This document shows positions 1 to 6,432 of a stretch of 11,323 nucleotides of DNA, piece by piece. Each line of letters begins with the position of its first letter. Position 1 is the first letter of the stretch. The stretch is from Stephanodiscus triporus (lineage: Eukaryota; Bacillariophyta; Thalassiosirophyceae; Thalassiosirales; Thalassiosiraceae). The notes beneath the pieces were generated by a model. It searched no databases. It had not been told where the DNA came from and saw nothing but the letters and a program-made list of their open reading frames with translations. Made by a program: the position numbers and the translations under genes. The stretch is from contig JALLAZ010000915.1 of NCBI GenBank assembly GCA_036939755.1, positions 1 to 11,323 of the forward strand. Reading direction: 5' to 3'.

Positions 1-64
1 CCTTGTTTTTTTTCTTTCTTCAAATTTAGCTATTTAGCAAAAGTGCACATTGCTCAAAATCAGA

Positions 65-82
65 ACACACACACACACACAC
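65..82. repeat. (AC)9 microsatellite
   Basis: Nine uninterrupted AC dinucleotides stand in an otherwise AT-rich stretch. No coding signal surrounds them. Bases 83-300 show nothing further that I can name, apart from the gradual start of the GAT/GAC-rich tract near 300. Confidence 0.95.
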
Positions 83-299
83 TCTCACCAGACACAAAAA
101 CCATGGTGGACACTTTGCTGCTTTTGGTGCCACTAAAACGCCCCCCCTCCATCAGTTCTTGGCCAATTTTAACATCCGAGACGGCAGAATCCATCTAAAA
201 AATATTTGGGTGCGCAACAACAGTTCATAGAATGTCAGCCGGAGGATTCTTCATACAGAGGGGGAATTCACTGCAGCGCTCCATCTCCATCATGTTGTG

Positions 300-1030
300 T
301 GGCAACAGTGACAGTTGCGGCGATGATGACAACGATGGCGGTGGCATCCAAAATGTTAGCGTTGGCAAAGATAGTGATGACAATGATGACGATGTTGATG
401 ACGACGATGAGAATGGTAGTGGCGACAACGTTGGTGGCATTGATGGTGTCGGTGATAGAGGCGATGAGGATGACAACAACAATGATGAAGACAATGATGA
501 CAGCAGCAACACAACAATTTAATGGTACACGGATTGGAGAAGGGACAGCAACGGAGACAACAATGACGATGATGTCCGCATCAACAACGGTAGTGACAAC
601 GAAGGCGGCAGCGTTGACGGACAGCGACGTCAAAAAACATAATGATAACAGCAGCAACAAAGAGATGGTGATGGTGATGAGGATGGCAAGAGGATGACAA
701 TGACGATGACGATGACGATGACAACGGTGACGACAACAACGACAATGACGGTGATCATGGTGGTGACGGCAATGATTGTTGACGGCGGCTACGTTGATGG
801 TGATAGTGGTGACGACGTCAAAAAACATAATGACAACAGCAGCAACAAAGAGATGGTGATGGTGATGAGGATGGCAAGAGGATGATGATGACAATGACAA
901 TGACAATGACAACGGTGACGACAACAACGACAATGACGGTGATCATGGTGGTGATGGCAATGATTGTTGACGGCGGCTACGTTGATGGTGATAGTGGCGA
1001 CAACAACGGAGGCTGGCAATGACGATGGAG
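300..1030. repeat. GAC/GAT-rich low-complexity tract
   Basis: About 730 bp is built almost entirely from GAC, GAT, AAC and GGC-type triplets with GATGAC and GACAAC hexamers. Open frames exist on both strands here, for example 206-697 plus and 268-933 minus. Their products are runs of Met/Thr, Asp/Asn or Val/Ile that simply read the triplet repeat, so I do not call genes. The tract contains a 188-bp tandem duplication whose length is not a multiple of three, which argues against a conserved coding frame. Confidence 0.85.
626..1001. repeat. 188-bp direct tandem duplication (two units)
   Basis: Unit 1 is 626-813 and unit 2 is 814-1001. Both begin GACGTCAAAAAACATAATGA and end in GATGGTGATAGTGG(T/C)GA. 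The offset stays at 188 throughout. Differences are substitutions, including a few inside the central hexamer run, where unit 1 has mostly CGATGA and unit 2 mostly CAATGA. The near identity implies a recent duplication. The unit is not divisible by three, so the two copies are read in different frames. Confidence 0.93.
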
Positions 1031-1059
1031 GCGGCAACACAACAATCAAATAGTACACG

Positions 1060-1618
1060 GAAGAGGAGAAGGGGCTGTGATGACGGCGGCAGCGGCAACA
1101 GCAGCGGCGGCAGCGGCGGATCGAAGATGGCGGCGGCGGTGGTGGCAGTGGCGGTGGATTGAAGACGGCGGCGGCAGGTGACGACGGCGGCATATCAAAG
1201 GCAGCAGCGGCGGATCGACGGCAGCAGCGGATTGAAGGCGGAGGCGGATCAAAGGCGGAGACGGCGGTGGCGTAAGTGGCGGAGGCGGATCAATGACGGC
1301 GGCGGATCGAAGGCAGAGGCAGCGGCAGCGGCGGCGGATTGGCAACGTTGGGAAGGAGGTGGCGGATCGAAGGCGGAGGCGGCAGAGACGACGGCGGTGG
1401 AAGTGGCGGCGGCGGATTGACGACGGCGGCAGATCGAAGGCAGAGGCGGCGGCGGCGGCGGCGGCGGATCGGCGACAGCGGCGGATCAAAGGCAGCGGCA
1501 GAGGCAGTTGACAGCGGCGGTGGCGGAGATGGTGGCGGCAGCAGCAGATTGATGACGGCGGCGGCAGAAGTGGTGGCGGCAATCCACGGCGATGGCAGAT
1601 TGAAGGCAGCGGCAATGT
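1060..1618. repeat. GGC/GCA-rich tract with irregular GCGGATCGAAGG minisatellite
   Basis: The purine-rich plus strand carries eight or more irregularly spaced variants of GCGGATCGAAGGC (also GCGGATCAAAGGC and GCGGATTGAAGGC), separated by GGCGGC and GCAGCG runs. One plus-strand reading of it gives Gly/Ser/Lys/Ala/Glu-rich peptide and the minus strand gives Arg/Pro/Ser-rich peptide, but no frame stays open over the tract. It looks like a degenerate minisatellite, probably part of the same repeat family as the upstream tract. Confidence 0.75.
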
Positions 1619-1701
1619 GAAGGAACTATTTTTGGGATATCGCCACAAATTTGAGGGACACACAATTTATTACTAATAGCCGAAGCAAAAATAGTTCCTT
1701 C
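1619..1701. repeat. 16-bp perfect inverted repeat with 51-nt loop
   Basis: The left arm GAAGGAACTATTTTTG (1619-1634) is the exact reverse complement of CAAAAATAGTTCCTTC (1686-1701). Five further bases (GTGAA against TTCAC) pair outside if a 4-nt bulge is allowed. The left arm starts exactly where the GGC-rich tract stops. I see no target-site duplication. It could be a small foldback/MITE remnant or the boundary of a larger repeat. Confidence 0.8.
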
Positions 1702-2207
1702 TTTCACCACCCCACAACTCCTAAATATTGCGTACATCTTTCTACTATTCCTACGTGAAAATCACCGTCAGAAGGGTTGTTCCCGTCTAGCAGACGAAAA
1801 AGTCTAACATTTTCAGTACTATTCCTATGCAATACAGGTTGATCGTTCTCTACTGTTAATTTTTTGGGGGGGCGCTACGGGTCCCTCCCCGAATGCGCAC
1901 TCTGTGTGGTTGCCTGCGGCTGGGGGTGGAGGCTTATAGAACTAGTTTCCTGTGAGTTAGACTGTAAATATGGTCAATGGTTTGAAGAGATTTTCTTTTT
2001 CTTTTATTCATAAAAAACAAAAACATTTGTTATGTGTTCATGGGTGTTCCATCTCGGTCTCGGTGACTTCGCTTAAAGTGTCACAATTGCCTTGTTTGGT
2101 GCAATGTTTATTACTGTTTCTATCGCCGTCCTGTCGTGGGAGACTTCCACACATAATCAGGCGACAAACAACAGCAATGGAACATTGCTCAGTGCCCACT
2201 CTCCAAG
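1702..2207. other. spacer without a supportable gene
   Basis: This is AT-rich spacer DNA. It holds an 11-bp direct repeat TACTATTCCTA (1743-1753 and 1817-1827) and a small perfect hairpin CGTCT-AGC-AGACG (1784-1796). A G-rich, CT-rich island lies near 1865-1935. Open frames are short and show no recognisable composition. I considered an LTR but found no TG...CA boundaries with a target duplication or primer-binding site. Confidence 0.5.
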
Positions 2208-2399
2208 ATGGTACAAATGACCGCAGCTCAAGTAAGCCACAAGATTGCCATCCTCAACCTTAAGGAGGTATTTCAGGCAAATGGAATCATAACCATTACC
2301 CCGCAACATGATACCCTTAACCTTGTGATCGCTCGACATCATCAATCTCTTCCAGTTTACCAGCTCCCATCCGCTCTTTCGTTCTTTTATTATTGCTAA
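2208..2399 (+). pseudogene. short coding-like remnant, unrecognised
   Basis: An open frame of 63 codons starts with ATG at 2208. Its first 40 residues look like ordinary globular protein: MTAAQVSHKIAILNLKEVF, followed by an Ile/Thr-rich segment. Directly downstream another frame (about 2405-2450) reads a His/Asn/Asp/Glu-rich stretch, which suggests one decayed gene broken by frameshifts. No family is recognised. It could also be chance. Confidence 0.25.
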
Positions 2400-2629
2400 A
2401 TATGCACATCATAATCATCACATCCATAATGACGAAGAGTTAGACGATGGCGATCGTCCACAGTTTGTTTTTTGCAGCTTGTTGGGTACATTCTACTTGC
2501 TTCATCATTGTACGGATGTATCCAGACAAAACCAATTACGTGTGGCATTACTCATAAATAGCATGTAATGTTCAATACAGGCGTCAATGATTTATTTGGA
2601 TGATCTTGCAATGCATACTGTGCAACTGA

Positions 2630-2984
2630 CTTTACTCCCTCATTATTGAAGATGCAAATGCTCAACGTGTTGCCAAGAATGAGGGCCGGAGACACATCCA
2701 CCTCACTGTGCAACAGGATACACACACAGTAAATGAATCAAACAATGAACATACAACATTGATCGTGGCCACAAAAATAGGATTTGCAATTAAAGATCAT
2801 GGCATGAACTCAGCCATACTCCTTCTACCGCCGCATCATTGTCATCAATGGACAAAAAGCAGATGGAGGAATGGATCTTGCAAATGCGATCATGTCGTTC
2901 ATTGATTTTGGAGGACAGGAGGAAGAGCAGGAGCGGAGATGTCAAATCGAGATGACAGCGGCGCTCCTCCTCTGGCGTCGTTGA
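2630..2984 (+). pseudogene. decayed coding stretch in two frames, unrecognised
   Basis: One frame is open from 2630 to 2905 and reads protein-like sequence (LYSLIIEDANAQRVAKNEGR, later TLIVATKIGFAIKDHGMNSA). A second frame is open from about 2826 to 2984 and takes over with RIIVINGQKADGGMDLANAI and an acidic, Glu-rich tail. The handover fits a single frameshift near 2810-2830. The product is not recognised. This may be the upstream part of the broken gene at 3191-5672, but the 200 bp between them has no convincing frame. Confidence 0.35.
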
Positions 2985-3882
2985 TTCCCTGGCTGGTTGT
3001 TGTGTTGAATTCTGACTGCCTCTCCATTGCCAGTGCAGAGGGGTCGTCCAGACAAAGAAGCGGCTCTGTCCCGGGGCGCCACAGATTGCCCGTGCTACTA
3101 CTCACCATCATCTCCCCCCGCTCAACCTTAAAAAAGGAAAACCATTCTAATTCTGCTCACCTGTGCACTGCGCCTTAGCCTTCTTTTTGAATGCTTTGCT
3201 CTTGGCTTTCTGGGAGGGATAAGCCTCGTCCCCAAGCTGGGGATGATGATGATCTTGATGAACGCAAGCCAGCTGTGAGAGACCTTTCAGCCTCCCCGTC
3301 ACCAAAAAGGAAGGAGCATCCACCTTCCCCCTCTCTTGAGCTTCGTCAGAAGCCTCTCACTCCATTGGGAATTCTCCCCTCTCGACTGTCGCAGCTGTGG
3401 GGGCAGGTGCAAAGAAACCAGCCCAGGTCTCGGAAGAGCCGGCTGGGTATTATGGCCGGTCAAATTCAAGTGTTCCTGCCGAAGTTACGTACACACAGGC
3501 AGCTCTGAGTCAAATGACTGATTTTGAAGTTGAAGTGAGGGGAGACCACTTCTTTCTTGAGGCAGATCTGGACCGATCCTGTGCACTGCTAAGGACTCAC
3601 AGTTCTTTTCGAATGTGCAGCTGAAGTGCTTCAAGGAACAGATGGGCAAGCTTCGCATCGTACATGCAAGTGCACCAATTTTTCCAGTACCAGTTCCCAA
3701 GAAGGGCAAGTAGGATGAAGCTGCACCTGCACCTGCACCTGGACCTAAATGCAAACACGGTACATGCTTTCACTACCTATTCAAGCAAAGAACAAGGGCA
3801 AGAGATACCTATCCAAAGGAGTGTTTTGACTATGAAAGCGCGATCATCTACCCTTATGTTTTATTGAATAATACAATGGGTG

Positions 3883-3890
3883 CAAAAGCA
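3883..3890. repeat. left 8-bp target-site duplication
   Basis: CAAAAGCA abuts the left terminal inverted repeat of the element and is repeated exactly at 4830-4837. The bases further out differ in position relative to the element, so the duplication is 8 bp and no longer. Confidence 0.92.
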
Positions 3891-4829
3891 CTTGGCTGGT
3901 AATGTCGGCGACATGTCGGCGACATGGCAAAATGTCGCCAAATTTTGCCCCAACAGGCCAATTTTGGCGACATGGTTTTTAGTGTGTCGGCACACTTTTG
4001 TGTGTCGCTATTTCCCGACATTGACGGACCACGAACAGACAACATTCGTAGGTTGGTAGATCTAATTCCTATGTTGAAAGTATGTATTCTACACACCACC
4101 AAATCAAAAAAAGAGGACCGCCAACGTGCGTGATGAACAAACAACACCTCGAGAACGCCTCCTCACGTCGCCGCCTCCCCCACCATGCCGCCTCCGTTGC
4201 CGTGCCCCCCCGCCACCACCAACGCCCTCATGCTGCTGCTGGATCTGTAGCTGCTGCCACTGCCTCCGTCAACGTGCCACTGCTGTCGCTGTGCTACCGC
4301 CGTCGCTGTGCCGCCGCCATGGCCGTGCTGCCGCTGTTGCCGCCGCCGTGCCGTGCCGCTGCCATCCCCGCCGCCCCCGCCGCCATCCGCCGTGCATAGT
4401 TGTAGTCGTCGTAGTATTGTTAGTCGTAGTTGTAGTCGTAGTCGTAGTCGGCTTTTATTTAGTTGATTGTTGTATGTTGTCTGCACCTGTCATCATCGTC
4501 GTCGTTGTTGTTGTTGCCATCGCTGTCGCCATCGCCTACGTCATCGTCATCGTTGCCATCGCCATCGCCGTTGCCGTCGCCATTACCATCCCTCCTCCTC
4601 TTCCATGTCTATTTGATTGTTGTGTTTCCCCCATTGCCGCTGTTGTCGTCGATGTCATCACATTGCCTCCACCACCGTTATGCGCCGACATGTTGGGTAA
4701 TCGGCATGCCGACACGACACCGACACAGCGTCCGACGAGCCGACATGGCGCAATGTCGCCGACATGTCAGTGTGTCGGCCATTTTTTGGGGGGGGAATCC
4801 CCGACACGACGCCGACATTACCAGCCAAG
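3891..4829. mobile_element. 939-bp non-autonomous TIR DNA transposon (MITE-like)
   Basis: The perfect 19-bp terminal inverted repeats are CTTGGCTGGTAATGTCGGC (3891-3909) and its complement (4811-4829). Similarity continues imperfectly to about 30 bp. The flanks are identical 8-bp copies of CAAAAGCA (3883-3890 and 4830-4837). About 140 bp at each end is crowded with TGTCGGC/GCCGACA motifs, typical of subterminal transposase-binding sites. The interior (about 4140-4680) is CG-rich triplet low-complexity with GTAGTC and GCCATC runs. It encodes no recognisable transposase, so the element depends on one supplied elsewhere. An 8-bp duplication occurs in hAT, P and Merlin elements, but the CTTGGCTGG terminus matches no superfamily consensus I know, so I leave it unassigned. 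It sits inside the broken gene. Confidence 0.93.
3902..4035. repeat. left subterminal TGTCGGC motif cluster
   Basis: Two tandem copies of ATGTCGGCGAC (3902-3912 and 3913-3923) are followed by GACATGG, ATGTCGCC, GGCGACATGG, TGTGTCGGCACAC and CCCGACATTGACGG. Matching motifs lie at 4684-4810, some inverted and some direct: AGTGTGTCGGC occurs at both 3981 and 4769, and GACATGGC--AATGTCGCC at both 3922 and 4742. Clusters like these usually act as transposase recognition sites; that role is inferred. Confidence 0.7.
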
Positions 4830-4837
4830 CAAAAGCA
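4830..4837. repeat. right 8-bp target-site duplication
   Basis: CAAAAGCA abuts the right terminal inverted repeat and matches 3883-3890 exactly. The intact match suggests a fairly young insertion. Confidence 0.92.
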
Positions 4838-5574
4838 GAGACGCGTCTGATTCTACATACCTACATTCGCAAACACTCTAAGTATCCAAAGGGTGTGGAG
4901 CAGATTGGCGTCAACATCAGAGTTGAAGAAGGACCCTTTGGTGGTCGCCAGTACACTCGTGAATGCATTGGAATCATCTATCTCAACCCCACTTGGCGGT
5001 CGATCAAGACACTTGTGGAGTATGATGCACTACTTAGTAAACACAAGTATGTGCCTCCAACGAAGTCTTAGGGGAATATTAGTGCTTATTTCCATCCCAA
5101 ATTGGAATCTCAGGCAAAATCAGCAAATGTGGAAGAAATCATTGAGGAACACTTATGCCCCAAACAGGCAGATTAATTTTTTTGGAAGAGAATCCAGATT
5201 TCTTGAATTCGGTTATGAGAGATTTCGTAACCGATGAAGGTATGGTAGTCGTGGCAAGAACATCCGTCATGTTTTAAAGGAGGAGTATGAAAAGCTACAC
5301 AGGAAGAGGTACTACAAGGCTGCTAGGGAAAATGCAAGAAAGAGAGCGGCTGGATTGGATACCTACTTGTGCGCAAGCCCCCCCCCAGTGACAATCGCTG
5401 CATGTGATTGTGCCAAAAGTGGCAGGAGAAGTTGCATCACTTCTGGCTGCACGAAACAATATCGGGATGTGTCAGGTGTTGGGTACTGCTGTACATGTGC
5501 ACCAGCAGAATCTCGTGCAAGCAAGCACTGTAATCACCCTGGCTGCTCAAAGAGAAAGGTGATGGATGGTAAGT

Positions 5575-5730
5575 GCAAAGAACACTGCGACAAGACAAAC
5601 GTGCGATACCTCGCTCAGCGCAGAAAGGAAGCGGAGGCGACAAAAAGGTACAGAGCAAAGAAAACAGCGTAGAGCAAAGGTGAGCAAAGAACACTGCGAC
5701 AAGACGAATGCGTGATACCTCGCCTCAGAT
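5575..5730 (+). repeat. short direct duplication at the 3' end of the broken gene
   Basis: The segment GCAAAGAACACTGCGACAAG followed by a diverged tail ending ATACCTCGC-CTCAG occurs at 5575-5620 and again at 5684-5730, an offset of 109 bp. The first copy lies within the Cys/His-rich coding region (CKEHCDK) and the second just beyond the TAG at 5670. The copies differ by a few substitutions and small indels. The duplication probably arose during decay and would add another zinc-ligand-like remnant downstream of the stop. Confidence 0.8.
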
Positions 5731-5834
5731 AAGAGGGATGCATAACGAAAGACGTAGTGATAGTAGATTATAATTTTTACATAAGAACAGCTTACTATAT
5801 GACAACCAACCGACGACGACTCGACGACATCATT
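5673..5834. other. convergent spacer between the broken gene and the DNRLRE remnant
   Basis: It contains the second copy of the short duplication (5684-5730) and otherwise AT-rich DNA. No gene is seen. It separates the 3' ends of two converging coding regions, so polyadenylation signals would be expected here, but I cannot point to one. Confidence 0.4.
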
Positions 5835-6432
5835 AAGAATCACTTCAAGTCGAGGAGCAACAAAAGCAACGGGCGGCGTGCTCCTCGAGAATTTGCTCGC
5901 GTTGCTGGACGAGCAGGCGCGATATCCGCGTCGTACGACACGAAATCACCATCCCTCGATTGATCCAAGGGCCCCTAGAACAATGCCATCACTACGGGGG
6001 GCATTGTTCCACGTCACTTCATGTTCCTTCCAAGACCTGTCTGACGTGGTGACAAACAATCCACCGTGGTCAGAGTTCGCTAATGCATAGAGAAAGACAC
6101 TGGCAGAGAATACGCCATCTTGACAAACAGTGATCCACTTTTGATGTTTGGAACTGTAGCACTGATTCATGGTGACCTCCGCTGCTCAAGGCGCTGCTGA
6201 CGAGCATTGAGGGCACACGTTCGAAGCCTTTGTCGGGAAAGTCCGGCGTGATTATCGCATCTGCAGAACTCTGAATTGATATCACAGTCTGGATGTACCG
6301 CTCGCCTCCGCCACTACCAGGACTCCCTGTTTGTACGACTCGAAGTGTGGGATTTATTGGGTCTGATGGCAGCCTAAGCTGCGGTGGACCCCCTGTGTGA
6401 TATGTCGAGGTGTACGTGATTCCGTCACTGCC
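5835..6432 (-). pseudogene. decayed DNRLRE/CBM96-like domain, in-frame tail of the LPMO-like gene
   Basis: Reading the minus strand directly past the TAG at 6435-6433, the same frame stays open (GSDGITYTSTYHTGGPPQ, a Pro/Ser/Thr linker) into ISIQSSADAIITPDFPDKGF and SVLQFQTSK, the typical start of a DNRLRE domain. At the AAAA run (6142-6139) the frame must shift. The next frame then reads SASVFLYALANSDHGG and RSWKEHEVTWNNAP, which are hallmark strands of the fold, to LGALGSIEGW and a TGA at 5948-5946. A last strand resembling the domain end (PRLEVIL) lies near 5840. The total of about 150 residues matches the usual domain length, so one stop and one single-base shift broke a formerly complete carbohydrate-binding-type module. 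A spliced or misassembled reading is possible but less likely, because no intron-sized gap exists. Confidence 0.75.

Larger units (their letters stand above)
3191..5672 (+). pseudogene. broken gene with C-terminal Cys/His-rich region, split by a DNA transposon
   Basis: Consistent protein-like sequence runs along the plus strand but changes frame repeatedly: about 3234-3350 (acidic, then Ser/Pro/Lys-rich), 3350-3590, 3590-3890, then after the inserted element 4830-5173, 5177-5270 and 5233-5672. In-frame TAG codons interrupt it at 3711 and 5069, with the same reading sense continuing on both sides. The codons flanking the element (GGT GCA AAA GCA | GAG ACG CGT CTG) are in one frame once the element and one target copy are ignored, so the two halves were one exon. 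The C-terminus (5400-5672) has two C-x4-C modules, CITSGC and CNHPGC, the second followed by CKEH, then a basic helical tail. This is reminiscent of EsV-1-7 or WRKY19-type zinc-binding repeats but fits neither exactly. The central part is not recognised. Frameshifts and stops make a functional product unlikely. Confidence 0.7.

Noticed and set aside
268..933. Minus-strand 221-codon open frame and plus-strand 163-codon open frame in the GAC-rich tract
   Set aside because: The products are pure readings of triplet repeats, open on several frames at once, and the tandem duplication is not a multiple of three.
630..1000. CRISPR-like array from the repeated units
   Set aside because: There are only two long, near-identical tandem units with no spacers. 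The sequence context is eukaryotic.
1046..1663. Arg/Pro/Ser-rich 205-codon minus-strand frame over the GGC-rich tract
   Set aside because: It is low-complexity only. The opposite strand is equally open, and there are no domain features.
1702..2170. Possible solo LTR
   Set aside because: No TG...CA termini with a flanking duplication, and no primer-binding or polypurine site, could be identified.
4126..4881. 251-codon plus-strand frame inside the transposon as a possible transposase
   Set aside because: The translation is Ala/Pro/Arg then Val/Ile repeats from simple sequence, with no DDE-type motif or zinc finger.
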